Shown piece by piece: positions 1 to 7,494 of a stretch of 25,499 nucleotides of DNA (its first letter is position 1; each line of letters starts with the position of its first letter). Origin of the DNA: an uncultured Phycisphaerales bacterium (GTDB lineage Bacteria > Planctomycetota > Phycisphaerae > Sedimentisphaerales > Anaerobacaceae). Position numbers and translations under genes: made by a program. The stretch spans positions 1 through 25,499 of the forward strand of contig CALEZT010000143.1 in the NCBI GenBank assembly GCA_937927975.1, given 5' to 3'. Below the pieces are notes generated by a model. That model was not told the DNA's origin. It did no database searches and saw only the letters and a program-made list of their open reading frames with translations.

Positions 1-119
1 ATCAGCTCGCAGGCGGAGCACTGGCGATAGGCTCCATCCTTGAGCCGGATCAACTCCACGCCGCCGGTGCTGCCGCAGGCGGTGCATCTGGCCTCAACTG
101 CATGATTCCGTACTGTCAT
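1..119 (-). CDS. N-terminal fragment of zinc-ribbon protein, possibly a SAM methyltransferase (runs off left edge)
   Basis: An open frame starts at the ATG at 119-117 and stays open to the left edge, giving 39 codons. The visible protein has two CxxC pairs, CTAC at residues 12-15 and CSAC at about 34-37, separated by about 20 residues that include a VELIRLKDG stretch. This spacing is typical of the small zinc ribbon at the N-terminus of many class I SAM-dependent methyltransferases and some glycosyltransferases of sugar clusters. The catalytic domain is outside the window, so the product is inferred only from the ribbon. A good promoter lies upstream (166-193), and the gene is divergent from the radical SAM gene at 307. 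That the gene is real is fairly clear; its function is not. Confidence 0.6.
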   Translation of the reverse strand, partial: MTVRNHAVEARCTACGSTGGVELIRLKDGAYRQCSACEL

Positions 120-165
120 TTCACCGCAACCTGTGTGCTATGTCTATTGCCGCATCAAGAGGTGG

Positions 166-193
166 ATTGTACCACGCCCCAAAGAGCAGTCAA
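166..193 (-). promoter_or_regulatory. Predicted sigma70 promoter of the left-edge minus-strand gene
   Basis: Read on the minus strand, TTGACT (193-188) and TACAAT (171-166) are separated by 16 bp. Each hexamer matches 5 of 6 consensus positions. Transcription would start near 159 and leave about a 40-nt leader before the ATG at 119. The GGTACAATCC block around the -10 recurs at the ceramidase-like gene promoter (24908-24936). Confidence 0.6.
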
Positions 194-306
194 CTGGCTG
201 GTTGAGCCGCCTGGGTCGCGGATTGCCTCCGCACAGGACAACCCCACGGGCGCCCGATATCGATTATTGACTTGCAAAGACACCTTCCGCCGCCTACACT
301 TGGCCA

Positions 307-1797
307 ATGGCAAGATACAAACACGTGCTGATGTTGAACCCCTGCTTCGGCGACTCCACGGCCACCATGGGCGTATTCCCCCCCACCGGCCAGGAGTATA
401 TCGCCGCAAGTCTCAAGGGGCTCGTGGACAAGATCACCCTGTTGGACCTCCGCTATGCGAAACCATACCAGGACCCGCAGACGCTGAGCCGATTCATTCG
501 CGACGAGATCGACCTGCTGTGCATCGGGATTCAGTGGGATGCACGATTCGAGAGCATCTGCGACTTCATCTGCCGGTTGCCCATGGAGATCACCACGGTC
601 GTCGGCGGCCGCAAGGCGACGGAAGAGGTCGAATACCTCTTCGGACGCTGCCCCAACATCGACATGATCGTGCGTGGCGAAGGCGAAGAGATCATCCAAC
701 AGATCGTCACAGGCGTCCCCCACGCGGAGATCCGCGGGCTTTCCTATCGTCGTGGGGATTCCGTTGTGCACAACGAGAACCACGAGCTGCCCGACCTGAC
801 CCACATCGCGTTTCCCGACCGTTCTTTGCGAGGACACGACTACTACTGGTCCCAGTACGGCATCCGCCTCAGTCGCCACACCTTCGACACCGTCCTGACG
901 ACCCGCGGGTGCCCGTTCAAATGCAAGTTCTGCACATTCAGCCTCAATCCGCTCGGCCAGAAGCGCGAGTACACCGAACGTCCGCTCGAATCGGTCATCG
1001 AGGAACTCAAGACGGTCACCGCCGGCGTCGTACTCTTCAGCGACGACAATCTGTTCACGAATCCCAAGCGAGCCGAACAACTCTGCGATCTGATTATCGA
1101 GAACGGGATCAAGAAGCACTTCGTCGTCCAGGCGAGAATCGACATCGCCAAGCGCCGTCCGCTTCTCGACAAGCTGCAGAAGGCGGGATTCAAGGTGTTC
1201 CTGCTGGGCGTCGAATCGCCTCACGACCGAATCCTCGCGAACTTCCAGAAGGGCATCACGCAACAGGAGATTCGCGAGTCGCTCGCCATCCTGACGCAAT
1301 ATGACTTCTACCTGCACGGGTACTTCATCTACGGCAACATCGGCGAGACCGAAGAAGAGATGCTCTATATCCCGAAGTTCGCCCAGGAGATCGGACTCGA
1401 CTCGATCAGCTTCCAGAAGCTGCGGGTCGAAAAATTCTCGCCGTTCAAGGAGATCGTGGAGTCCACGCCGGGGTACTATTACACCCGCATCGGCGGCCAC
1501 GTGTACTCGGACAAATACGGACCGAAGGAACTCAAGCGCATCCGCAACCGCATCCGTCGCGAATTCTACAACCCGCGACAACTGCTTCGCATCGCGTCCA
1601 AAGCCCGCCGGATCGGGCTGGTCACCGGGTGGGACGTCGTCGGTTCGCTCGTGAAGTTGCCGCTGGTGCTGCCCCCGATGCTCTGGAGCAGCCTTACCAA
1701 GAAGAGCCGCAAGCGAAAGGCCCGCCCGTTGCCTCCCCCATCGTCCACAGGCGAATCGCCCCCCGCGCACGTGGAGCCGGCGGTTCAAAGCCCTTGA
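307..1797 (+). CDS. B12-binding-domain radical SAM protein
   Basis: The 496-aa protein has the layout of cobalamin-binding radical SAM enzymes. The N-terminal B12-type Rossmann region covers about residues 5-150, with PPTGQEYIAASLKG at 25-38 and RGEGEE at 123-128. The radical SAM barrel begins with TTRGCPFKCKFC, so the CxxxCxxC [4Fe-4S] cysteines are C202, C206 and C209. Later blocks are typical of the family: VLFSDDNLF, a GVES strand and GYFIYGNIGETEEE. Relatives act as methyltransferases or ring-forming enzymes on lipids, cofactors and natural products, and the substrate here cannot be read. The last 50 residues are basic and proline-rich and may be a loosely conserved tail. It stands alone on the plus strand, divergent from the zinc-ribbon gene and convergent with uxs. 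The domain call is firm; the function is open. Confidence 0.9.
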   Translation: MARYKHVLMLNPCFGDSTATMGVFPPTGQEYIAASLKGLVDKITLLDLRYAKPYQDPQTLSRFIRDEIDLLCIGIQWDARFESICDFICRLPMEITTVVGGRKATEEVEYLFGRCPNIDMIVRGEGEEIIQQIVTGVPHAEIRGLSYRRGDSVVHNENHELPDLTHIAFPDRSLRGHDYYWSQYGIRLSRHTFDTVLTTRGCPFKCKFCTFSLNPLGQKREYTERPLESVIEELKTVTAGVVLFSDDNLFTNPKRAEQLCDLIIENGIKKHFVVQARIDIAKRRPLLDKLQKAGFKVFLLGVESPHDRILANFQKGITQQEIRESLAILTQYDFYLHGYFIYGNIGETEEEMLYIPKFAQEIGLDSISFQKLRVEKFSPFKEIVESTPGYYYTRIGGHVYSDKYGPKELKRIRNRIRREFYNPRQLLRIASKARRIGLVTGWDVVGSLVKLPLVLPPMLWSSLTKKSRKRKARPLPPPSSTGESPPAHVEPAVQSP

Positions 1798-1863
1798 CGT
1801 CGTTGACGACCTCAGGAGTTCGCTGCGTCGCTTCCGTTCGCCCCCAACCTCGCCAGGCGATGG

Positions 1864-2832
1864 TCAGGAGTCCAGATGGGCGCCGTCGGGGACTCCTTTG
1901 CTCAGAACCGATTCGAAGTACGCAATGGTCCTGGCGAGTCCTTCGCGAAGAGAAACCCGCGGCTCCCATCCGAGCGTCTTTCGCGCCAGAGAAATGTCCG
2001 GGCATCGACGCTGCGGATCGTCGAAAGGCAGCGACTTGCGAACGAGCGGGCAGCGGGAACCCGTCATCTCGATGATCGTCTGAGCCAGTTCGAGAATCGT
2101 GACCTCGTGCTGATTGCCCAGATTCACCGGGCCGACGAACTCGTCCGGCGAATCCATCAGGCGGACCCAGGCGTCGATCTGGTCGTCCACATAACAGAAG
2201 CAGCGAGTCTGCGTCCCTTGGCCATAGATCGTGATGGGCTCGTTCCGCAGCGCCTGGATGACGAAATTGGACACGACCCGGCCGTCGTTGGGCAGCATCC
2301 GCGGGCCGTAGGTGTTGAAGATCCTGGCGACTTTGATCCGCAGTCGATGCTGGCGGTGGTAGTCAAAGAACAGAGTCTCGGCGCACCGTTTGCCTTCGTC
2401 ATAGCAGGACCGCACGCCGATGGGATTGACGTGCCCCCAATAGTCCTCCGACTGCGGATGCCGCTGCGGATCGCCGTACACTTCGCTGGTGGAGGCCTGG
2501 AAGATCTTGGCCTTGAGCCGTTTGGCGAGCCCCAGCATGTTGATCGCGCCGTGGACGCTGGTCTTGGTGGTCTGCACCGGATCGTGCTGGTAATGGACGG
2601 GCGACGCGGGACACGCCAGGTTGTAGATCTCATCGACCTCGACATAGAGCGGAAAGGTGATGTCGTGCCGCAGGATGTCGAAGCGGGGATTGCCCAGCAG
2701 GTGCGCCAGGTTGCGCCGGGCGCCCGTCAGGTAGTTGTCCACGCAGAGAACCTCGTGTCCCTCGCGCAGGAGCCTCTCGCAAAGGTGCGAGCCGAGAAAC
2801 CCTGCCCCCCCGGTCACCAGAATCCGTCGCAT
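1864..2832 (-). CDS. uxs: UDP-glucuronate decarboxylase (UDP-xylose synthase), extended SDR family
   Basis: The 322-aa protein is an NAD-dependent extended short-chain dehydrogenase that would convert UDP-glucuronate to UDP-xylose in the cytoplasm. The NAD site [10 protein letters not shown] is at residues 7-16. The STSEVYGDP block at 114-122 supplies the Thr/Glu of the active site. The catalytic Tyr144 and Lys148 are in SCYDEGKR, which is characteristic of UXS and separates it from the related 4,6-dehydratases and 4-epimerases, as does [10 protein letters not shown] further on. Length matches bacterial UXS. AGGAG lies 8 nt before the ATG at 2832. It follows the dTDP-rhamnose genes after 106 bp and has its own promoter (2914-2942). 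It probably supplies UDP-xylose for surface polysaccharide or for protein or lipid glycosylation. Confidence 0.9.
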   Translation of the reverse strand: MRRILVTGGAGFLGSHLCERLLREGHEVLCVDNYLTGARRNLAHLLGNPRFDILRHDITFPLYVEVDEIYNLACPASPVHYQHDPVQTTKTSVHGAINMLGLAKRLKAKIFQASTSEVYGDPQRHPQSEDYWGHVNPIGVRSCYDEGKRCAETLFFDYHRQHRLRIKVARIFNTYGPRMLPNDGRVVSNFVIQALRNEPITIYGQGTQTRCFCYVDDQIDAWVRLMDSPDEFVGPVNLGNQHEVTILELAQTIIEMTGSRCPLVRKSLPFDDPQRRCPDISLARKTLGWEPRVSLREGLARTIAYFESVLSKGVPDGAHLDS

Positions 2833-2913
2833 TCATCTGCTCCTGGTTGTGCATCGTCCGATCGTCGGGCCGCGAGGCGATCCACGACCCTGCCTGTGCC
2901 TGCCGACGGACGC

Positions 2914-2942
2914 ATCTTACGGAGATTCCGGCCGCCGGTCAA
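2914..2942 (-). promoter_or_regulatory. Predicted sigma70 promoter of uxs
   Basis: On the minus strand TTGACC (2942-2937) and TAAGAT (2919-2914) are separated by 17 bp. The -35 box overlaps the stop codon of rfbB. The -10 lies in CCGTAAGAT, the same nine bases found at the rfbA promoter (6065-6093). The expected start is near 2907, giving about a 75-nt leader. Confidence 0.6.
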
Positions 2943-3952
2943 CGACCCGCGTACATCCGCTCGTAGTATCGTTGGTACTCGCCGGAGACGACGCCGGCCA
3001 GCCACGGGCCGTTGCCCAGGTACCAGTCGATCGTTCGAGCGATGCCCTGTTCGAAGGTGACGGAGGGCTTCCAGTGCAGTTGGCGGATGATCTTGGCTGC
3101 GTCGATAGCGTACCGGCGGTCGTGTCCCGGCCTGTCCTTGACGTGGCGGATCAGCGTCCTGGGCTTGTTGAGCCGGCTCAGGATGACCTCGACGACCTCG
3201 ATGTTGGCCTTCTCGTTGCAGCCGCCGATGTTGTAGATCTCGCCGGGGGCGGCCCGCTCCAGGACCCGCCAGATGGCGGTGCAGTGGTCGTACACGTAGA
3301 GCCAGTCGCGAACCTGCATGCCGTCGCCATAAACGGGCAGTTCCTTGTCGTGCAGCGCGTTGTGGATCATCAGCGGAATGAGCTTCTCGGGGAACTGGTA
3401 CGGCCCATAGTTGTTGGAGCACCGCGTGATGTTGTACTTGAGGCCGAAGGTGTGCCCGAAGGCGCAGACCAGATGGTCGGCCGACGCCTTGCTGGCCGAG
3501 TACGGCGAGTTGGGGCTCAGCGGCGTCTGCTCCGTGAACTTCCCTTGCGACCCAAGCGAGCCGTAGACCTCGTCCGTCGAGACCTGGAGGAAGCGTTCGA
3601 GCCCCTTGTCCCGAGCCGCCTGCAGGAGCGTCAGCGTCCCGGTGACGTTGGTGTCGATGAAGATCTTGGGACCGGTGATGGAGCGGTCCACGTGGCTCTC
3701 GGCCGCGAAGTTGACGATCGTGTCGATCTGGTGCTCGACCAGGAGCCGCTCGACCAGCGGACCGTCGCAGATGTCGCCGTGCACGAACGTGTACTTCGGA
3801 TGATCCTGAACCTCCGACAGGTTCTGGAGATTGCCTGCGTACGTCAGCTTGTCGAGATTCGCGACGCGAACCTCGGGATGCTCGTCGAGGACCATCCGAA
3901 CGAAGTTGCTCCCGATGAAACCCGCGCCGCCTGTGACGAGAATGCTCTTCAT
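2939..3952 (-). CDS. rfbB: dTDP-glucose 4,6-dehydratase
   Basis: This enzyme makes dTDP-4-keto-6-deoxyglucose, the second step of dTDP-L-rhamnose synthesis. The open frame extends further upstream, but ATG 3952 fits the family length (337 aa) and begins [17 protein letters not shown] with the NAD site at residues 7-15. The hallmark active site is complete: T126-D127-E128 in VSTDEVYGS, and the Y151-xxx-K155 pair in PYSASKASADH. The NNYGPYQFPEKLIP block is also typical. The start overlaps the stop of rfbD by 4 nt (ATGA), so translation is probably coupled. It is the last gene of the overlapping rfbA-rfbC-rfbD-rfbB set. The assignment is firm. Confidence 0.95.
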   Translation of the reverse strand: MKSILVTGGAGFIGSNFVRMVLDEHPEVRVANLDKLTYAGNLQNLSEVQDHPKYTFVHGDICDGPLVERLLVEHQIDTIVNFAAESHVDRSITGPKIFIDTNVTGTLTLLQAARDKGLERFLQVSTDEVYGSLGSQGKFTEQTPLSPNSPYSASKASADHLVCAFGHTFGLKYNITRCSNNYGPYQFPEKLIPLMIHNALHDKELPVYGDGMQVRDWLYVYDHCTAIWRVLERAAPGEIYNIGGCNEKANIEVVEVILSRLNKPRTLIRHVKDRPGHDRRYAIDAAKIIRQLHWKPSVTFEQGIARTIDWYLGNGPWLAGVVSGEYQRYYERMYAGR

Positions 3953-4791
3953 AATTGCCTCAGGTACTTCTCCAACGACTGCTGCCAGGGCGCGATCGGC
4001 TCGTCCAGCAGAGCCCGAATCTTCGCGCAGTCGAAACGGCTGTTGAGCGGTCGAGCCGCCGGAGCGGGGAAGTCCGCCGTCCGGCATCGCTTCAAAGCCA
4101 CCCGCTGCGGCAATCGCTCGAAGACGAACGCAGCCACGTCATAGCGGCTGGCGTACCCCGCGTTGGCGAAGTGGTACAGGCCTGTGACCCGCCTGGTCGC
4201 CATCGTCAGCACAGCCTTGGCCACATCACTGGTCGCCGTCGGCGCGCCGACCTGGTCATCGACCACGGACACCGGCCCGCCGGCCTGGGCCCGGCGCAGG
4301 AGCTTCGTGACAAAGTGGTTTCCGTTGGGACCGTAGGTCCATTCAAGCCGCAGGATGCAGCCATCGCAACCACTGTCCTGCAAGAGCCGCTCGCCGGCCA
4401 GTTTGCTCCTGCCATACTCGCTGAGGGGATTCGGCGCGTCGGTCTCGACATACGGCCGATCGAGCCGGCCGTCGAAGACGAAGTCCGTGCTGAAGTGCAG
4501 CACCCACTTGCCGCGTTCGCTCGCGATCCGGCCCAGATTGCCGACCGCCTCGGCGTTGACGCGATGAGCGATCTGCGCTTTGCTCTCGGCGCCGTCGACA
4601 TCGGTGAACGCCGCACAATTGACGACCGCATCGGCTCCATCGACTGCCTGCCGCAGATGCTCGATGTTGCCCAGGTCGAACTCCGGGAGATCGTGAACAC
4701 GGACCTCGAACCCTTGCCGCCGAAAGGCCGCGGCCAGTTCCGTTCCCAGCATGCCCCGGCCGCCGAGGAGGGCTATCGTCTGCTTATCCAT
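3949..4791 (-). CDS. rfbD: dTDP-4-dehydrorhamnose reductase
   Basis: This 280-aa SDR protein carries out the last step to dTDP-L-rhamnose, reducing dTDP-4-keto-L-rhamnose with NAD(P)H. The nucleotide-binding GGRGMLG is at residues 10-16. VVNCAAFTDVDGAES at about 56-70 is the family hallmark. STDFVFDG is at 101-108, and the catalytic Tyr126 and Lys130 are in SEYGRSKLAGE. RLEWTYGPNGNHFV and a DQVGAPT motif follow, both typical of RmlD. The start overlaps the end of rfbC by 8 nt, and the end overlaps the rfbB start by 4 nt. Order and overlap support one transcript. The length is normal and I see no missing key residue. Confidence 0.93.
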   Translation of the reverse strand: MDKQTIALLGGRGMLGTELAAAFRRQGFEVRVHDLPEFDLGNIEHLRQAVDGADAVVNCAAFTDVDGAESKAQIAHRVNAEAVGNLGRIASERGKWVLHFSTDFVFDGRLDRPYVETDAPNPLSEYGRSKLAGERLLQDSGCDGCILRLEWTYGPNGNHFVTKLLRRAQAGGPVSVVDDQVGAPTATSDVAKAVLTMATRRVTGLYHFANAGYASRYDVAAFVFERLPQRVALKRCRTADFPAPAARPLNSRFDCAKIRALLDEPIAPWQQSLEKYLRQL

Positions 4792-5311
4792 CCTTCCTCG
4801 TCCAGTCGTAGGGGATGTCGTTGTCGTGAGGATGCGTGCGGAACTCGTCGGGATTCTTGTAGTCGTACGCTTCGGAGACGAAGTTGACGATGTAAGCCTC
4901 CGTGTCGCTGACGCACATCCAGCCGTGCTGCACGCCGGGAGGAATTCGGACCAGGCCCGGGCAGTGCTCGCCCAGATAGATCTCGTTCACCGTGCCGCAG
5001 GTCGGCGACTGAGGCCTAGCGTCGTAGAGGCCAATCTTCACCAGACCGCGAATCACATAGAAATGGTCGGATTGTTTGGAGTGATAGTGCCAAGCCTTGA
5101 CCGTGCCCGGATAGGTCGTCGTGAAATAGACCTGGCCGAACTTCTCAAACCACGGGTCGTCGTTGCGAAGGATCTCTCCGAGCCGGCCCCGTTCGTCGGG
5201 AATCACCTTGGCCCGTCGGACGCCGACCCCTTCGATCAGTTTGCCCGTGCTGCGAACGATCAAGCCTTCATCCACGTGGACGGCCTTCATCGGCAATGTC
5301 TTTTTGCTCAT
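4784..5311 (-). CDS. rfbC: dTDP-4-dehydrorhamnose 3,5-epimerase family protein (cupin)
   Basis: The 175-aa cupin sits between rfbA and rfbD, the usual place for the 3,5-epimerase that turns dTDP-4-keto-6-deoxyglucose into dTDP-4-keto-L-rhamnose. Family landmarks are DERGRLGEI near residue 40, KAWHYHSKQSDHFYVIRG at about 72-89 (His75 and His77, matching the GLHYQ region of RmlC), IPPGVQHGW near 122 and a C-terminal NDIPYDW resembling the NDP..I.W end of RmlC. The GLHYQ motif reads AWHYH here, so it belongs to a divergent branch and could act on a related 4-keto sugar. The ATG at 5311 overlaps the rfbA stop by 4 nt. The operon position argues for RmlC activity. Confidence 0.85.
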   Translation of the reverse strand: MSKKTLPMKAVHVDEGLIVRSTGKLIEGVGVRRAKVIPDERGRLGEILRNDDPWFEKFGQVYFTTTYPGTVKAWHYHSKQSDHFYVIRGLVKIGLYDARPQSPTCGTVNEIYLGEHCPGLVRIPPGVQHGWMCVSDTEAYIVNFVSEAYDYKNPDEFRTHPHDNDIPYDWTRKDG

Positions 5312-6033
5312 AGCGGCGGCTCCTTGATGACCAGGTCGTTGGCGCGCACCAGCGATTCAAACGTCCCGGCGTCCGTCCACCAGCCCTCCAGAAAATCGCA
5401 GGACAGTTGGCGCTTCTGAATGTACCAGTTGTTCACGTCGGTGATCTCCAACTCGCCCCGGCCCGAGGGTTTGAGCTTGCGGATGATGTCGAAGACCTCG
5501 CCGTCATAGAAATAGATGCCGGTGATGGCGTAGTGGGATTTGGGCGATTTGGGCTTCTCCTCCACGCCCACGACCTTGCCGTCGCGGATCTCCGCTACGC
5601 CGAACCGCTCGGGGTCCGTCACCTCTTTGAGCAGCAGCCGGGCCCCGTCTCCCTGCGCGAGGAATCGCTGCGCGTGGTGCTTGAGGTTCGACTGAAAGAT
5701 GTTGTCCCCCAGAATGACCGCTATGGGCTGGCCGCCGGCAAAATTCTCCGCCAATCCCAACGCCTGGGCGATCCCGCCGGCCTCGTCCTGGACTTTGTAC
5801 GTGAACCGACACCCGAACTCGCGACCGGAGCCCAGCGAACCGACCACGCTGCCCATGTGCTCGACGCCCGTGACGATCAGGATCTCCTCGATCCCGACGC
5901 CCAGGAGTTTCTCGATCGGGTAGTAGATCATGGGCTTGGGGCCCACGGGCAGCAGGTGCTTGTTGGTCACTTTCGTCAGCGGCCGCAGCCGCGATCCGGT
6001 GCCGCCGGCGAGTACGACTCCTCTCAAACCCAT
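5308..6033 (-). CDS. rfbA: glucose-1-phosphate thymidylyltransferase
   Basis: This is the first enzyme of the pathway, joining dTTP and glucose-1-phosphate to give dTDP-glucose. The 241-aa protein opens with the nucleotidyltransferase signature LAGGTGSRLRPLT (residues 8-20), followed by NKHLLPVGPKPMIYYPI. Asp110 in VILGDNIF is the expected metal ligand, and EEKPKSPKSHYAITGIYFY is the sugar-binding block. It is shorter than the classical form of about 290 aa and matches the common short branch. I chose ATG 6033 because GGAG lies 6 nt upstream; an in-frame TTG at 6045 would itself overlap that GGAG. It is promoter-proximal in the operon and overlaps rfbC by 4 nt. Confidence 0.93.
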   Translation of the reverse strand: MGLRGVVLAGGTGSRLRPLTKVTNKHLLPVGPKPMIYYPIEKLLGVGIEEILIVTGVEHMGSVVGSLGSGREFGCRFTYKVQDEAGGIAQALGLAENFAGGQPIAVILGDNIFQSNLKHHAQRFLAQGDGARLLLKEVTDPERFGVAEIRDGKVVGVEEKPKSPKSHYAITGIYFYDGEVFDIIRKLKPSGRGELEITDVNNWYIQKRQLSCDFLEGWWTDAGTFESLVRANDLVIKEPPL

Positions 6034-6045
6034 ATGGATCTCCAA

Positions 6046-6414
6046 TCAACAATTATCAGACGGAATCTTACGGCCCGCTCGCCCTGGCGTCAAGCGGCGC
6101 GGCCCCCATCTGCTCCGACCGCTTCCACCGTCCCGGTCAACTGTGCCGGCCACGATTCCGCCGATATCCTATCGACATCTCCTCGCCACGACTCCAGAAC
6201 CAAAGAGGGTTCTCCACGGGCTGGACGCGCAGGTTGCCCTGCGGGTCGTCATTTCGTATCTCTTAAAGAGAACGGATCTTTCGGGCGTTGATCGTCCCAC
6301 GCCACGAAGACCGATAATAATCTCCGGAGACGGCCGATCTCCCACTGCCGGCATCGGCGAAGATGTGACCGTGCGACGCCGGCCCCTCTGGAGTTTTGGA
6401 CGCGGGAGGCACGT
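6046..6414. other. Divergent intergenic region between rfbA and the 6415 membrane protein gene
   Basis: These 369 bases hold no gene I can support. They contain the rfb promoter (6065-6093), a 6-1-6 perfect inverted repeat TCTCTT-A-AAGAGA (6259-6271) that could be an operator, and a 10-bp palindrome TCTCCGGAGA (6321-6330) next to an AT-rich GATAATAAT block (6313-6321). TTGATC at 6288-6293 with GATAAT at 6313-6318 would be a plus-strand promoter with a long 19-bp spacer, which I regard as weak. The GGGAGG at 6404-6409 is the ribosome binding site of the next gene. Confidence 0.5.
6065..6093 (-). promoter_or_regulatory. Predicted sigma70 promoter of the rfbACDB operon
   Basis: On the minus strand TTGACG (6093-6088) and TAAGAT (6070-6065) are 17 bp apart, leaving a short leader of roughly 25 nt before the rfbA ATG at 6033. 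The -10 sits inside CCGTAAGAT, identical over nine bases to the uxs promoter (2914-2942). Confidence 0.65.
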
Positions 6415-7227
6415 ATGACGTCCGGGTTGGGAAACGGTGACACACTTCAAGATGCCGACGCGGCAAGAGAGCCGCTGATTGATATCAACCTGAACCCAGA
6501 GTCGCCCGACGTTCCGACGCCACCCGTTCCGGGTCGGCGTCGCCGCCTCTCTGATGTTCACAACCGACCCAACAATCTCCCACCCGAATCCCAATCCCAT
6601 CGGCCTTGCCTGTCCCAGACTGCGGTGATCGACCGCAAGAGCCCTGCCTCCAAGCCGGAAGTCAAAACCAGCGATCCCAAATCCGTCGATGTTCAGTTGC
6701 CCGCGGCCTGCGCGAAACCGCGGAGAACCGTCTGCAAGATGCACCAAGACGACGGGGCGATCGAGCCGGCCGCTCCGGCTCCGATCCAGCCAGAGCCGCT
6801 GGAGTTGCGGACCAGGCCCGGCTTCCGGATCGCCGCCGCAGGCGGGTTGCTGGCGGCCGGGGTCGGCGCCCTTGCCTGGGCGGCGATTGCCTCCGTGGCA
6901 AACGCTCCCGTCCCCTGGATGGTCCTGGGGATGGGTCTTCTCGTCGGCGGCGCGGTTCGCGTCGTCGGACGCGGATCCGACCGATCGTTCGGCATCCTCG
7001 GTGCAGGACTGTCCCTGTTCTCCTGCCTGTTCGGCACCTGCCTGGGCAACTGCGTGATTATCGCTCGCGACGCGGAGTTGTCGGTGGTCTCCGTCCTCAC
7101 ACAAATCAGCGCCGTCACTCTGGCCAGATTGATCGCCGCCACGTTCCATCCGCTGGACCTCCTTCTCTACGGACTGGCTTTGTACCTCGCTTACCGTCTC
7201 TCCTTCAAACGAATCACACCGCTGTAA
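6415..7227 (+). CDS. Membrane protein of unknown function with long disordered N-terminus
   Basis: I do not recognise a named family. From ATG 6415 (GGGAGG 5 nt upstream) the protein is 270 aa. Residues 1-132 are polar, proline-rich and low in predicted order. After that come four likely membrane helices at about 138-160, 166-184, 192-216 and 245-262. The helical part, with paired glycines and a PWMVLGMGLLVGGAVRVVGRG loop, resembles small four-helix membrane proteins common in planctomycetes, often found with N-terminal zinc ribbons. A second start at 6739 (Met109) would give a 162-aa protein without most of the tail but has no good ribosome site. The membrane half is convincing; the N-terminal half may be partly non-coding. 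No functional prediction is made. Confidence 0.6.
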   Translation: MTSGLGNGDTLQDADAAREPLIDINLNPESPDVPTPPVPGRRRRLSDVHNRPNNLPPESQSHRPCLSQTAVIDRKSPASKPEVKTSDPKSVDVQLPAACAKPRRTVCKMHQDDGAIEPAAPAPIQPEPLELRTRPGFRIAAAGGLLAAGVGALAWAAIASVANAPVPWMVLGMGLLVGGAVRVVGRGSDRSFGILGAGLSLFSCLFGTCLGNCVIIARDAELSVVSVLTQISAVTLARLIAATFHPLDLLLYGLALYLAYRLSFKRITPL

Positions 7228-7296
7228 TTCGGTCTCGTCCTGCATCCCTTGCGCCGGATCGGCGGGCTCCCGCCCTTGGGCCCTCCCGAAAATGCC

Positions 7297-7325
7297 TTGA
7301 CACTGCAATTTCAGGCCCGGATAAT
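7297..7325 (+). promoter_or_regulatory. Near-consensus sigma70 promoter of the 7495-11847 operon
   Basis: TTGACA (7297-7302) and GATAAT (7320-7325) are separated by 17 bp, so the -35 is perfect and the -10 matches 5 of 6. Transcription would start near 7332, about 160 nt before the first gene. This is the strongest promoter match in the window. Confidence 0.75.
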
Positions 7326-7331
7326 GCGTCC

Positions 7332-7494
7332 TTACTGGTGTCGCTCGAAATGAGCCTGGAGTCTGTGGAGGGTGCTTTCCGGGCGTCGAGTCGGGAACTG
7401 CCGACGCCGCAGAGGACGCCTCGGCAACCCCTATCGCAGGGAAAATGCCAATGCAGGACAGTTCAGTTTGTCCGGATCTTTGAAAGGCCGCAGG
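7332..7494 (+). promoter_or_regulatory. Long, potentially structured 5' leader of the sugar operon
   Basis: The predicted leader is about 163 nt. It can form a 7-bp stem GGCGTCG (7382-7388) with CGACGCC (7402-7408), which competes with GTCGG (7390-7394) pairing to CCGAC (7401-7405). A third stem, GGACA (7456-7460) with TGTCC (7469-7473), lies just before the ribosome site (AAAGG near 7483-7487). I do not recognise a known riboswitch class. The structure is inferred from base complementarity only. Confidence 0.35.

Noticed and set aside
267..300. TTGACT near the radical SAM start as a plus-strand promoter
   Set aside because: No acceptable -10 at 16-18 bp, and the start would fall inside the coding region.
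190..1788. A 532-codon minus-strand frame opposite the radical SAM gene
   Set aside because: Asp/Val/Arg-rich translation without a motif, antisense to a gene with an intact CxxxCxxC motif.
1790..1815. GTCG-TTGA-CGAC mini hairpin after the radical SAM gene
   Set aside because: The stem is 4 bp with no T-run, too weak to call a terminator.
3953..4087. Upstream extension of the rfbB frame by 45 codons
   Set aside because: It overlaps rfbD coding sequence, and the added residues do not belong to the dehydratase fold. The ATG at 3952 overlaps the rfbD stop as expected in this operon.
6040..6060. Short AT-rich words (CCAATCAACAATTATCAG) near the rfbA start, similar to one arm of the operon palindromes
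   Set aside because: Only about 17 bases are similar and there is no matching second arm, so it cannot be called a third copy.
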